DNA of 47,511 nt from Fidelibacterota bacterium (GTDB lineage Bacteria > Pseudomonadota > Alphaproteobacteria > Rhodospirillales > Rhodospirillaceae): positions 1 to 47,511 of the forward strand of contig CANJPQ010000031.1 in NCBI GenBank assembly GCA_947476275.1, in the 5' to 3' direction. Below are positions 1 through 8,615 of this stretch, piece after piece. Each line of letters starts with the position of its first letter. The stretch's first letter is position 1. The translations under genes were made by a program, and so were the position numbers. Under the pieces are notes generated by a model, which made no database searches, was not told the origin of the DNA, and was given only the letters and a program-made list of their open reading frames with translations.

Positions 1-72
1 AGCAAATGCGGCTTGACGCTGCGCCATGGCCAGCGCAAGAAAGTGTTGTACGGATAAAGAGTTAGAGACGGA

Positions 73-149
73 CAGGGCGTAGTTCAGTTGGTTAGAACGT
101 CGGCCTGTCACGCCGAAGGTCGCGGGTTCGAGTCCCGTCGCTCCCGCCA
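73..149 (+). tRNA. tRNA-Asp (GTC), weak acceptor stem
   Basis: The D arm (gttc/gaac), the anticodon arm with loop CTGTCAC (anticodon GTC at 107-109), the T arm with loop TTCGAGT and an encoded CCA end are all intact and typical of tRNA-Asp. The acceptor stem is odd. The 5' strand reads CAGGGCG and the 3' strand CGCTCCC, giving C1-C72 and A2-C71 mismatches plus a G4-U69 wobble. The usual 5' strand would be GGGAGCG. It could be a decaying second copy, a variant needing 5' end repair, or a local sequence error. Identity is certain; function is not. Confidence 0.9.
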
Positions 150-181
150 CTTCCCTCTGCGCTCTTGCGCCTCAGAAACGA

Positions 182-1207
182 CTAGCCCTTCGGGCCGCGC
201 GGGCACGCCCTGCGAATAAATCCGCCGACGGTGTCCGCCCACAGCTGGGGGTGATCAAACGTCAGCAGACCCGCTTGTTCCGGGATATCGATGCGCTCGA
301 AGTCCGGCCGGAGTTGCCGCGCCCGACGGACAGAGTCCTCCAAGTGGTCGCCGCCGACCGACATCAGCAACGTGCGCGCTTTCACCTGTTTGATGCCCTG
401 GACGGAATCGTAGGCCCGGCTGACGAAGGTCCGGCCCGTGGTCTCGCCGTACCAATTGAAATCGCCGGACAGAAGCGTGCCGATCATCAGCCACTGCATG
501 GTTTCAGGCGAGCCCTGCAAATGGTCGTACTTACCGACCGTCCGTTGCCACCAGGCTGCGATTTGCCGACCGTCGCCGTAGATCCGGGTGTCCGGCGCCG
601 GCGCGTTGACGCGCTCCTCGAACTCCTCGGGCGAATAGACCGGAACGGATTGCAGCACCAGGCACGAGGTCCGCTCCGGGTGGTGTGCCGCGAACGCCAG
701 CGCGACCGTGGCGCCGGTGTGCGTGCCGGCTACCGCGGCCTGCTTGATGCCGAAGTGGTCGAGCATTGCCTTCAGGCCGTCGGCATACTCTTCGCCCGTG
801 AGGGCGTGATCGGGCCGCTCAGAAAACCCGAATCCGGGAATGTCGACCGCGATAGCGCGAAAGCCTTGCGCCGCCAGCAGCGGCTGAATCCGCGCAAACT
901 CCACACTGAACAATGGACCTTGATGCAGCAGGATCACGGCCGGTCCCGTGCCGAGCGACCAAACATGGAGACGCCCCAGCGGTGTCTTCACGTATTCCGG
1001 CGTGCCGCGCATGATGTGCAGCCCTTCGAAGCCGGCTTGGGTGACAACACCCTGCGTTTGGGCTGGCGTTTGTGCCGCGGGCGCGTGGAAAGGCAAGAGA
1101 ACGCCGACAGCCAGAAGGACCGCGGTGCTCATGACCGCGGCCGATATTCGTCGCAGCCAAGCCGCAGTCGCAGACACGTATTCTAACATCCGGCCGATGG
1201 AGGGCAT
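182..1207 (-). CDS. Exported alpha/beta-hydrolase fold protein
   Basis: The 341-residue product has an N-terminal hydrophobic segment (about residues 21-48) that looks like a signal peptide or anchor. An alpha/beta-hydrolase domain follows: oxyanion-type HQGP at about 95-98, VDIPGFGFS at about 121-129, and an elbow GTHTG at 161-165. The elbow has His163 where the nucleophilic Ser, Asp or Cys normally sits. A C-terminal FDHP supplies a candidate catalytic His. The start at 1207 is chosen because GGGAG lies 7 nt upstream; the frame stays open a further 44 codons without a good ribosome site. The fold is clear, but the substrate is unknown, and with the altered elbow it may not be a classical hydrolase. 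Confidence 0.85.
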   Translation of the reverse strand: MPSIGRMLEYVSATAAWLRRISAAVMSTAVLLAVGVLLPFHAPAAQTPAQTQGVVTQAGFEGLHIMRGTPEYVKTPLGRLHVWSLGTGPAVILLHQGPLFSVEFARIQPLLAAQGFRAIAVDIPGFGFSERPDHALTGEEYADGLKAMLDHFGIKQAAVAGTHTGATVALAFAAHHPERTSCLVLQSVPVYSPEEFEERVNAPAPDTRIYGDGRQIAAWWQRTVGKYDHLQGSPETMQWLMIGTLLSGDFNWYGETTGRTFVSRAYDSVQGIKQVKARTLLMSVGGDHLEDSVRRARQLRPDFERIDIPEQAGLLTFDHPQLWADTVGGFIRRACPRGPKG

Positions 1208-1440
1208 GAAGATCTCCCGATGGCGCGCCGGCGCGGCGCGGCCTGCGACTTTGCCTCCGGCCGCGAAGGCATACCAGCTTTTCGACGTGGCCCGGATATC
1301 ACCGCAAGAACCTGACAGCATGGACATGTCGCATCCCATGCCTTCGGATAAATTCGCTTGACCTACCGCGACCCTATGGCATGAAAACCCGCATGAACCG
1401 CGCGCTTTCTCGCGCCCATCGCGACACTCGGGAGTCGCCC

Positions 1441-2214
1441 GTGAAATCCCTCTACTTGCTTATCCTGAGTCTCCTGCTCGCTGCACTTCCGGCGCACGCG
1501 AAGGATTTGGCATTGGTTGCGGGCGCGAGCGGCGGGACCGGACGGCTCATCGCCGAGGCCTTACATGCCAAGGGAATTGCCGTGCGCGGGCTCACCCGCG
1601 ATCCGGCAACAGCGCCGAAAATCGATGGCGTGACTTGGGTGGCGGGCGACGTAACCCGGCCTGAGAGCCTGGCACCCGCCCTTGCAGGGGTGACCATCGT
1701 CGTCTCGGCCGTCGGCGCGCGGGAGGCGACCGGACCCAACAGTTTCGAGACCGTGGACTGGCAGGGCAATCGCGCCCTGATCGATGCCGCGGTCGATGCG
1801 AAAGTACGCCAAATGCTGCTGGTGACCGCGGGCAGCGCCGGCGAAGGCGCCTGGACCGACCCGCGCCTCGCCCGCTTCGGCGGGAGCCGGAACTGGAAGG
1901 CAAAGGCGGAGACGCATCTGCGCGATTCCGCGTTGGCGTACACGATCGTGGCGCCCGGGGGATTGCGTGACTATCCCGCTGGCCAGCAGGGCGTGAAACT
2001 GCGCACCCGCTCGGAATACATCGTCGGCCCGGTCGCCCGTGGCGACGTCGCCGCGCTGATCGCGGCCTGCTTCGACAACACCGCGTGTTTCGGCAAGACC
2101 ATCACCATCGTCAACGACCCGCAGGCGAAGCCGGGGATTCCGGCAGCTGCGTTGCAGGCCTTGCCGACCGATACGCCCGAGACCATCCGTGCGCCCGCAG
2201 CCGTCGGGCAATGA
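1441..2214 (+). CDS. Signal-peptide-bearing NAD(P)-binding (NmrA/SDR-like) protein
   Basis: A 257-residue protein. Residues 1-20 form a Sec signal ending in AHA, and a Rossmann nucleotide-binding motif GASGGTG follows directly. Later segments (GDVTRPESL, SAVGARE, the APGGL loop) match atypical SDR / NmrA-type NAD(P)H-binding proteins, which often lack the classical Tyr-Lys pair. The GTG at 1441 is preferred over the ATG at 1381: GGGAG lies just upstream and only this start puts the signal at the N terminus. It stops 7 nt before the thiolase start, so the two are probably co-transcribed. Two similar exported Rossmann proteins lie at 3747-4571 and 4728-5483. Substrate unknown. Confidence 0.85.
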   Translation: MKSLYLLILSLLLAALPAHAKDLALVAGASGGTGRLIAEALHAKGIAVRGLTRDPATAPKIDGVTWVAGDVTRPESLAPALAGVTIVVSAVGAREATGPNSFETVDWQGNRALIDAAVDAKVRQMLLVTAGSAGEGAWTDPRLARFGGSRNWKAKAETHLRDSALAYTIVAPGGLRDYPAGQQGVKLRTRSEYIVGPVARGDVAALIAACFDNTACFGKTITIVNDPQAKPGIPAAALQALPTDTPETIRAPAAVGQ

Positions 2215-2221
2215 GGACCCC

Positions 2222-3412
2222 ATGAGCCTGATCGATGACGTGGTTATTCTGTCGGGCGTCCGTACGGGCATCGGCAGCTTCGGCGGCAGCCTGAAGGACA
2301 TTCCGCCCACGGAGCTCGGCGCGAAATGCGTGCGCGAGGCAGTGAGCCGGGCGCAGATCGATCCGAACGAGGTGGGCTCGTGCGTATTCGGCAACGTCAT
2401 CCACAGCGAGCCCCGCGACATGTACATGGCCCGCGTGGCCGGCATCGGCGGCGGCCTGCCGATTGGGACACCGGCGATCACCGTGAATCGCCTGTGCGGG
2501 TCCGGCCTGCAGGCGATCGTCTCCGCCGCACAGCAGATCATGCTCGGCGACGTCAGCATTGCAGTGGCCGGTGGCGCGGAAAGCATGAGCCGTGCGCCTT
2601 ATTCGGTGCCCGCCGCGCGCTGGGGCCAGAAGATGGGCGATGCGAAAGTGACCGACATGATGGTCGCCGCCCTCCACGATCCTTTCGGCAACGGGCACAT
2701 GGGCATCACCGCGGAGAACGTCGCCGCGAAATGGAAGGTGACCCGCGACGAGCAGGATGCCTTCGCCCTTGAGAGCCAGAGGCGCGCCGTCAAAGCGCGC
2801 GACGCCGGCTTCTTCAAGGACCAAATCCTGCCGATCGAGATCGAGACCCGCAAAGGCAAGATTGTGTTCGACAAGGACGAATACATCCGCGACGACGCAA
2901 GCGCGGATGGTTTGCGCGCGCTCAAGCCGGCGTTCAAGAAAGACGGGTCCGTGACCGCGGGCAATGCTTCGGGCATCAACGACGGCGCAGGCGCCGTGGT
3001 GCTGATGTCGGCGAAGGACGCGCAAGCGCGGGGGCTGAAGCCCATGGCGCGAATCCTCGGCTACGGGCATGCGGCGGTGGAACCGAGCGAGATGGGCATC
3101 GGTCCGGTACCGGCGGTGCAGAACGTCATGAAGAAGATCGGCATGAGGGTTTCGGACATGGACACCATCGAGTCCAACGAAGCCTTCGCCGCCCAGGCAA
3201 TCGCCGTGATGCGTGACCTCGGCCTGCCGGCCGACAAGACCAATCCCAACGGTGGTGCCATCGCGATGGGTCATCCGGTCGGCGCGACCGGCGCGATCGT
3301 CACCGTCAAAGCGCTCTATGAGCTCAAGCGCACGGGCAAGAAATACGGCCTGATCACCATGTGCATCGGTGGCGGCCAGGGCATCGCGATGGTGATCGAG
3401 AACCTGAACTAG
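2222..3412 (+). CDS. Acetyl-CoA acetyltransferase (thiolase)
   Basis: At 396 residues this is the usual length for a type II thiolase, which interconverts two acetyl-CoA with acetoacetyl-CoA plus CoA (or cleaves longer 3-ketoacyl-CoA). The acyl-accepting Cys92 sits in RLCGSGLQA. The His of GGAIAMGHPVGATGA and the second Cys of TMCIGGGQG complete the active site. GAGG lies 7 nt before the ATG. A tight spacing to the upstream exported Rossmann protein and to the SMR gene downstream suggests one transcript. Sequence alone does not separate a biosynthetic PhaA-like role from a degradative AtoB-like one; no phaB or phaC is nearby. Confidence 0.95.
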   Translation: MSLIDDVVILSGVRTGIGSFGGSLKDIPPTELGAKCVREAVSRAQIDPNEVGSCVFGNVIHSEPRDMYMARVAGIGGGLPIGTPAITVNRLCGSGLQAIVSAAQQIMLGDVSIAVAGGAESMSRAPYSVPAARWGQKMGDAKVTDMMVAALHDPFGNGHMGITAENVAAKWKVTRDEQDAFALESQRRAVKARDAGFFKDQILPIEIETRKGKIVFDKDEYIRDDASADGLRALKPAFKKDGSVTAGNASGINDGAGAVVLMSAKDAQARGLKPMARILGYGHAAVEPSEMGIGPVPAVQNVMKKIGMRVSDMDTIESNEAFAAQAIAVMRDLGLPADKTNPNGGAIAMGHPVGATGAIVTVKALYELKRTGKKYGLITMCIGGGQGIAMVIENLN

Positions 3413-3422
3413 GAGGCCGACC

Positions 3423-3746
3423 ATGGCCTGGGCCATCCTCGTCGTCGCCGGCTTGCTCGAAGTGGTGTGGGCCTACTTCATGAAGCAATCCCACGGCTTC
3501 ACGCGTTTGAGCCCAACGATCTTCACCTTTCTCGCGATGTTCGCGAGCTTCGGCCTGCTGGCCGTCGCGATGAAATCGCTGCCGCTCAGCACCAGCTACA
3601 CGGTCTGGACCGGAATCGGCGCGGTCGGCGCGTTCCTTGTGGGTGTGACGATGCTCGGCGAACAACTCACGCCGTTGCGTGTGCTGGCGGCCGCGATGAT
3701 TGTCGCCGGATTGGCGCTGATGAAACTCACCAGCACCGAAGCGTAA
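3423..3746 (+). CDS. sugE: SMR-family exporter, Gdx/SugE type
   Basis: The 107-residue protein has four predicted membrane helices, the standard size for small multidrug resistance transporters, which work as antiparallel dimers in the inner membrane exchanging protons for cations. Glu13 in GLLEVVWA is the essential coupling residue. The pattern EVVWA...K..HGF and the TVWTGIGAVGA stretch fit the SugE/Gdx branch, whose known members export guanidinium or quaternary ammonium ions. A strong AGGAGG lies upstream of the ATG, 10 nt after the thiolase stop. No guanidine riboswitch is visible. The stop codon abuts the stop of the convergent gene at 3747. Confidence 0.92.
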   Translation: MAWAILVVAGLLEVVWAYFMKQSHGFTRLSPTIFTFLAMFASFGLLAVAMKSLPLSTSYTVWTGIGAVGAFLVGVTMLGEQLTPLRVLAAAMIVAGLALMKLTSTEA

Positions 3747-4571
3747 TTAGAAGAACATCGACATGATGCTGGTGCGCGTCGGGTCGTAGACGCTGAACGT
3801 CTTCTTTGTCTCATCCTCGTTCTTGACGCTTTCGGCGACGAGCTTGCCGACATCGGCGCGCGACACATAGCTGAATGCCTTCGCATCGCCGACCAGCTTG
3901 GCCTGGCCGCTCGCGGGTTTGTCGGTAAGACCGCCTGGCCGGACAATGGTGTAATCGAGCCCGGAGGCCTTGAGATAGGCCTCGGCCTTGCCCTTATCGA
4001 TGATGACGTTCTTGAGGAACTTGCGGGCGAGCCAGGGCGCGGCCATCTCGCTATCGCCGACGCCGATCGTCGACACCATGATGTAGCGCGGGATGCCGGC
4101 TTTCTTGGCGGCATCGATGACGTTCTTGTTGCCCTCATAGTCAGGGCTCGGTTCGCCGCGCCGCTGCCCGAGAGTCGAAATGACGACCCGGAACGGCGCC
4201 GAACTGAAGATGTCCTTGAGTGTTTCGGCGGCCAGCACGTTTCCGCTGACGACGGTGACGCCCATGCCTTTCAGTTCGGCATTCTCCGGCGATCCGTGGG
4301 TGACGACCGTGACATGCTCCTTCATCGCCACCAGAGTCTTCACCGCTTCCAGCCCAACGCCGCGGGTGCCGCCGAACACCAGCACGCCGCCGGCGCGCGG
4401 CAGCGGCAATTCCTGCACCGCAACGATCGGCGCGGCCTTGGGTTTGGGCGGTTCGGTGGAGTCGCCGGGCTGGCCCATGTCCTGCGTGACCCCTGTCTTC
4501 ACTTGCGCCGCGGCGGGGAAAGCCAACGCGAGCAGCAAGGGGATCACAAACGCGCGAATGACACCGGTCAT
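3747..4571 (-). CDS. Signal-peptide-bearing NAD(P)-binding protein (second of three)
   Basis: A 274-residue protein with a signal peptide (residues 1-22, ending in AAA before QVKTG), a short Pro-rich linker to about residue 60, then a Rossmann motif FGGTRGVG. VVISTLGQRRGE, YEGNKNVIDAAKKAG and the IVRPGGL loop identify an NAD(P)H-binding, NmrA-like fold. It is convergent with the SMR gene with no bases between the stop codons, and divergent from the third family member at 4728. Its specific reaction cannot be read from the sequence. Export of a Rossmann enzyme by a plain Sec-type signal is unusual, because the periplasm holds little free NAD(P). Confidence 0.85.
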   Translation of the reverse strand: MTGVIRAFVIPLLLALAFPAAAQVKTGVTQDMGQPGDSTEPPKPKAAPIVAVQELPLPRAGGVLVFGGTRGVGLEAVKTLVAMKEHVTVVTHGSPENAELKGMGVTVVSGNVLAAETLKDIFSSAPFRVVISTLGQRRGEPSPDYEGNKNVIDAAKKAGIPRYIMVSTIGVGDSEMAAPWLARKFLKNVIIDKGKAEAYLKASGLDYTIVRPGGLTDKPASGQAKLVGDAKAFSYVSRADVGKLVAESVKNEDETKKTFSVYDPTRTSIMSMFF

Positions 4572-4727
4572 GACAGCCTCGGGTTTTCTGGGAAGGCAGA
4601 CAGTGTCGGTGGAACACTTCGCTTTGTCGAGCCTGTCCAGGATGCGGCTTCCCGCGGAACGACAGTTCCAACCGGATGTTCCCCTGGGCTAAGGTCGCCC
4701 ATCCATTGTCCGATTTCGGGAGGAAAC

Positions 4728-5483
4728 ATGTTCGTCCGTACGGTCGTCGCCGCAGCCCTTGCGGCAAGTTTTGCGTTGCCAGTCCTCGCTGCGGACAAAG
4801 GCACCGTCGTCGTCGTCGGTGCGGGCCGGAGCGGCACGCCGCTCACCAAGATCCTGCTCGACGAGGGCTACAAAGTGCGCGTGATGGTTCGCGACACCGC
4901 CAAGGCCGCTGAATTGCCGGCTGCGGCGCAGAAGGTGCAAGGCGATGTCACCAAACCCGACACCCTGCCCGCCGCACTCAAGGGCGCGGACTACGTGATC
5001 TCGACCATCGGCTCCACCGGCGACGCGCTGCCGGAAGACGTGGACTTCAAAGGCGTTGCCAACCTGGCCAAGGCCGCCAAGGCGGCGAAGGTGAAGCAGA
5101 TTGTGCTCATGTCCTCGACCAGCGCCGGCGACACGAATCCCGAGACCTTCCTCAACAAGCGCCGCAGCATGGTGCTGATGTGGAAAGGCAAGGGCGAGGA
5201 AGCTGTGCGTGAATCCGGCGTGCCCTACACCGTCGTTCGGCCGGGTGGCCTGGGTGAATGCGATCCCGGCAAGAACGGGCTCAAGGTGGCCGACCCCGAA
5301 GGGCTGACGGGGGAGCGCTCGTGCCGCTCCGACATCGGCCTAGTGATGGCCGCATCGCTCAACAACAAGGACGCGCTGGGCAAGACCATCGGCGTGGTGA
5401 CGGATCCGAAGGCGCAACCGGGTGCCTGGAAAGCCGACATCGCGAAGGTCAAAAAGGACAACGGCAAGCCCGTCGGTCCATAG
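4728..5483 (+). CDS. Signal-peptide-bearing NAD(P)-binding protein (third of three)
   Basis: A 251-residue protein. Residues 1-21 are a signal ending in VLA before ADKG, followed by beta-strand VVVVG and the nucleotide loop GAGRSG. The motifs GDVTKPDTL, VISTIGSTGD, MSSTSAGD and TVVRPGGL align in order with the neighbours at 1441 and 3747, so the three are probably paralogues. GGAGG lies 5-10 nt before the ATG. Cys residues near the C-terminal third could form a disulfide if the protein is periplasmic. The function is not assigned beyond an NAD(P)-binding NmrA-like fold. Confidence 0.85.
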   Translation: MFVRTVVAAALAASFALPVLAADKGTVVVVGAGRSGTPLTKILLDEGYKVRVMVRDTAKAAELPAAAQKVQGDVTKPDTLPAALKGADYVISTIGSTGDALPEDVDFKGVANLAKAAKAAKVKQIVLMSSTSAGDTNPETFLNKRRSMVLMWKGKGEEAVRESGVPYTVVRPGGLGECDPGKNGLKVADPEGLTGERSCRSDIGLVMAASLNNKDALGKTIGVVTDPKAQPGAWKADIAKVKKDNGKPVGP

Positions 5484-5511
5484 TCTGCCGCGCGCCGAAC
5501 ATGCGGGCCGC

Positions 5512-6855
5512 CTAGGCTGATCGGCGGCGATACAGCACGGCAATGCCGAGCGCCACGAACACCGCCGCCGCGGGCAGCACCCCGGCGGCGACCCGCACCG
5601 CGTCGAGGGCAGCCGCGCTCTGTTCGACCTTCGGGCCGGTAAAACTCGCAAATCCCGCCGAGGACAGCAGCAGGCCCGTCACCAGCGGCGAGAGGGCGAA
5701 GGAGGTCTTTTCCACACCGGCGAACAGGCCCGCCATCGTACCGGCGCGGCTGGCACCGTGCTGGTCGAAATCCTCCTGGATCGTTTCCGGCAGCATTGCG
5801 GTCGTCACCAGCACGATGCCGCAGAAGCCGCTGCCCATGACGATGGCGCGCAGATTGAAGATCAGATCCGTCTCGGTCGGACCCGAGGCCATCCACGACA
5901 GGCACGCGAGCCCGTAGACGAGCAAAGCCACCATCAACACCGTGCGCTTGCTGTAGTGCAGCAGTGCCCAGCGCCACGCCGGCACGGTCACGATCGTCGC
6001 CACATGGTTGATGGTGCCGAGCCAGGCCACACCCACCGGCCCGCGCTCGGTGATGTAGGCGTGGAAGAACAGGCCGACCGCGGCATGACAGGTGATTCCG
6101 AAAATCGCGGCGAGTTTGACGAGCAGCAGAATGACAAGATTGCGCTGCTTCAACACAGCAAGGTTGCCTAGACCCTGACGGGCCTGCGTGACGGCGCCAG
6201 CGCGCGCTTTGGCTGTGCTCAGCGCCGAATACAACATGCCGGCGGTGACCAGCCCCGCCATCACGATCGCCATGTCGCCGAAGCCGGCGCGGTCGTTGCC
6301 GAACACTTGCAACAGATATGGCGCCAGCGCCGAGGCCGCCAACCCGGCGATGCCGGTGAAGACCGTGCGATAGGACATGAGCGAGGTGCGTTCGGCGTCG
6401 CTGTCGGTCATGTCCGCCGGCATCGCGAGGAACGGCACCACGAACATGGTGTAGCCGATGTAGAACAGCACCAGGGTGGCAGCGATATAGGCAACCATCA
6501 GGTCCCCCATATTCGGCACGTTGAACATGGCGAACACCGACAACCCGGAGATGAACGCCGCGCTGAACATCCACGGCCGCCTGGCGCCCCAGCGCGTGCG
6601 CGTTGAATCGCTGACGATTCCCATCAGGGGGTCGAAGAACATATCGATCAGGCGAATGCCGGCAAGCAGCGCGCCGGCGACGTCCGCGCGCACGCCGAGC
6701 GTGCCGACCATGAAGTAGAGGTACATGACGTTGACCAGGATCATCATGGTCACGTAGCCGAGCGCGCCGCTTGCCCAACCCACCTTCAAGGGGAACGGAA
6801 CGGCAGCAGAATCAGTCGTGCTTAGAGGCTGAAATTTGGCGCGAACGGCGTCCAT
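5512..6855 (-). CDS. MFS transporter of the GPH (MelB-like) type
   Basis: The 447-residue integral membrane protein has about twelve hydrophobic segments. The motif IRLIDMFFDPLMGIVSD near residues 67-83, followed by RTRWGARRPW, is the signature of the glycoside-pentoside-hexuronide:cation symporter group, where the Asp residues coordinate the coupling ion. Family members move sugars, sugar acids or other small solutes with H+ or Na+. No sugar-catabolic genes adjoin it, so the substrate is unknown. It is transcribed alone; the gap to the preceding aldo/keto reductase gene is 84 bp. Confidence 0.88.
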   Translation of the reverse strand: MDAVRAKFQPLSTTDSAAVPFPLKVGWASGALGYVTMMILVNVMYLYFMVGTLGVRADVAGALLAGIRLIDMFFDPLMGIVSDSTRTRWGARRPWMFSAAFISGLSVFAMFNVPNMGDLMVAYIAATLVLFYIGYTMFVVPFLAMPADMTDSDAERTSLMSYRTVFTGIAGLAASALAPYLLQVFGNDRAGFGDMAIVMAGLVTAGMLYSALSTAKARAGAVTQARQGLGNLAVLKQRNLVILLLVKLAAIFGITCHAAVGLFFHAYITERGPVGVAWLGTINHVATIVTVPAWRWALLHYSKRTVLMVALLVYGLACLSWMASGPTETDLIFNLRAIVMGSGFCGIVLVTTAMLPETIQEDFDQHGASRAGTMAGLFAGVEKTSFALSPLVTGLLLSSAGFASFTGPKVEQSAAALDAVRVAAGVLPAAAVFVALGIAVLYRRRSA

Positions 6856-6939
6856 CGTGTCCCCGGGGCGGCCTGAGCCGCAGCGGCACTAGACCGGTCG
6901 GCCTCCCGGGCGTCAAGCGCGGTCGCGCTGCGCGGGCAC

Positions 6940-7848
6940 TTAGGCTTTTTCGAACAGGCCGATCAGCTCATTGCGCTGCGCGGCCGTGAGCACCTTGCCT
7001 TGCCCTGCAATCACGTTTTCGCGCATATGGGTGGGATTGCGGGTGGCTGGAATCGCGGCCGTGACCGCCGGATGGCTGACAACGAACTTGAGCAGCAGTT
7101 GCGCCCAGGTGGTCACGCCTACGTCTGCCGCCCATCCCGGCAGGGGCTTGTTCTTCACGGCGTTCAGCACCCGCCCGCGTCCGAGCGGCAGGTTCACCAG
7201 CACGGCGATGCCTTTGTCTGCCGCCATGGGCAAGAGGCGCTTTTCCGGGTCGCGCACGTCGAGAGAGTAATTTAGTTGGATGAAATCCAACGGCTCCTTG
7301 CCCATCCACTCCGCCAAGGCCTCTTGGGGGCCTTCGATGAAGTGCGTAATGCCGAGATAGCGGATGCGACCCTTGGCTTTCAGGTCACGCAACAGGCCGA
7401 GCTGGGTCGCGGTGTCGCGCAGATTGTGGACCTGGATCAGGTCGATCTTGTCGGTGCGAAGTTTCTTGAACGACGCCTCGTTCTGGGCAACGCCCTCCTC
7501 TCGGCTGCTGGCGCCGACCTTGGTGGCGAAGAACACCTTGCTGCGGGCATTCAGGTCCGCGACCGCCTGGCCGGAGGTATTCTCCGCATCGCCGTAGGAC
7601 GGCGCGGTGTCGATGATGGTGCCGCCGGTATCGAGCAGGGACTTCACCACCTCGCGACGCTGGTCCGCGCTGATGTCGTCGAAGACTTGACTGGTCCCCA
7701 ACCCGATCACCGGCAGCTTCTCCCCGGATTTCGAGATTGCGCGCAAAATTGGCGCGCTATCGGCGGCATGTGCCGGCCCTGCCGCATAAGCAGCCGCTGC
7801 GCCTGCCGCAAGTCCGAGAAATTGACCGCGAGAAAGATCACGAGACAT
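6940..7848 (-). CDS. Aldo/keto reductase with export signal
   Basis: The 302-residue product begins with SRGQFLGLAAGA and an alanine-rich segment ending AHA. This resembles a Tat signal but has only one of the two arginines. The AKR barrel follows, with the catalytic tetrad visible as Asp and Tyr in DTAPSYGD, Lys in FFATKVG and His in LIQVHNL. Family members reduce aldehydes or ketones with NADPH. A longer frame reaches 8094 but would overlap mscL and lacks a ribosome site; the ATG at 7848 places the signal at the N terminus. It is divergent from mscL, with 76 bp shared between them. Confidence 0.87.
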   Translation of the reverse strand: MSRDLSRGQFLGLAAGAAAAYAAGPAHAADSAPILRAISKSGEKLPVIGLGTSQVFDDISADQRREVVKSLLDTGGTIIDTAPSYGDAENTSGQAVADLNARSKVFFATKVGASSREEGVAQNEASFKKLRTDKIDLIQVHNLRDTATQLGLLRDLKAKGRIRYLGITHFIEGPQEALAEWMGKEPLDFIQLNYSLDVRDPEKRLLPMAADKGIAVLVNLPLGRGRVLNAVKNKPLPGWAADVGVTTWAQLLLKFVVSHPAVTAAIPATRNPTHMRENVIAGQGKVLTAAQRNELIGLFEKA

Positions 7849-7924
7849 GGTTGTCGCCTTTGTGCCGGAAGCGGGGTTGCAATAGGATTTGGGAAATCCA
7901 ATCAGCGCCGGAGGAAAACACCGC

Positions 7925-8374
7925 ATGCTAAAAGAGTTTCGAGAATTTGCCCTGAAGGGCAACGTCATCGACCTTGCGGTTGGTGTTATCATCGGCGCCG
8001 CCTTCGGCAAAATCACGACATCGCTGGTCAACGATGTGATCATGCCACCCGTGGGATTGCTGCTGGGCAAAGTCGACTTCTCTAACCTCTTCATCAGCCT
8101 CTCCGGCGAGCACTACAACACCTTGGCGGACGCGAAGACGGCAGGCGCGCCGACACTCAACTATGGCCTGTTCATCAACACGTGCCTCGACTTCGCGATC
8201 GTGGCGTTTGCCGTGTTTCTGCTGGTGAAGGAGATCAACCGTCTCAAGAACCGCATCGCGCAGGAAGCCCCGGCGGCCTCACCGACCGAGCGCAACTGCC
8301 CGCTGTGCCTGACACCGGTGCCGATCCAGGCGAGGAAATGCAAGGCATGCACCGCGGACCTGCCGCCGGTCTAG
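7925..8374 (+). CDS. mscL: Large-conductance mechanosensitive channel MscL
   Basis: A 149-residue inner-membrane channel that opens under membrane tension to release solutes on osmotic downshock. The N-terminal amphipathic stretch, first helix [17 protein letters not shown] and second helix around [17 protein letters not shown] are textbook MscL. The C terminus carries CPLC and CKAC separated by about ten residues, a likely zinc ribbon beyond the usual cytoplasmic helix bundle. GGAGG lies 10 nt before the ATG. Confidence 0.97.
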   Translation: MLKEFREFALKGNVIDLAVGVIIGAAFGKITTSLVNDVIMPPVGLLLGKVDFSNLFISLSGEHYNTLADAKTAGAPTLNYGLFINTCLDFAIVAFAVFLLVKEINRLKNRIAQEAPAASPTERNCPLCLTPVPIQARKCKACTADLPPV

Positions 8375-8615
8375 CGAGACTCTGGCGCGTGGTCGGGGCG
8401 CAACCAGCGTACGTGAAAAACGTTTTAGCCTTGCCGCAAACCCGCGGAAAACCAGCGTTTTTCGCGCCTGATGCGAGATTAAATAGCTGTTACCACGATT
8501 GATTGAAAGGCACGTGCGGCTAACATCCAGGGCCGAGCCGCCACACGGCTGACGCCTGCCTCCGGACCCCCTCGGATGGCGTCAAACCTTCCAGAACAAG
8601 AAAGGCCGTCATCCC
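8375..8615. other. Intergenic region ahead of the Deg protease gene
   Basis: No gene is seen in these 241 bp. Near the protease gene the transcript could fold: AGCCG/CGGCT at about 8536-8550 and GACGCC (8551-8556) with GGCGTC (8578-8583). An AT-rich stretch GATTAAATAGCTG near 8472-8490 may hold the promoter. I could not match a confident heat-shock or envelope-stress promoter. Confidence 0.4.

Noticed and set aside
2222-3412. A polyhydroxybutyrate operon based on the thiolase
   Set aside because: No phaB, phaC, phasin or phaR is adjacent; neighbours are Rossmann-fold proteins and an SMR exporter.
3413-3422. Guanidine riboswitch ahead of the SugE/Gdx gene
   Set aside because: Only 10 bp separate it from the thiolase stop, leaving no room, and no fitting structure is seen in the preceding coding sequence.
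5225-6778. 517-codon minus-strand frame overlapping the GPH transporter
   Set aside because: Out-of-frame shadow of the transporter and its downstream gene; the real transporter frame has membrane helices and the family signature.
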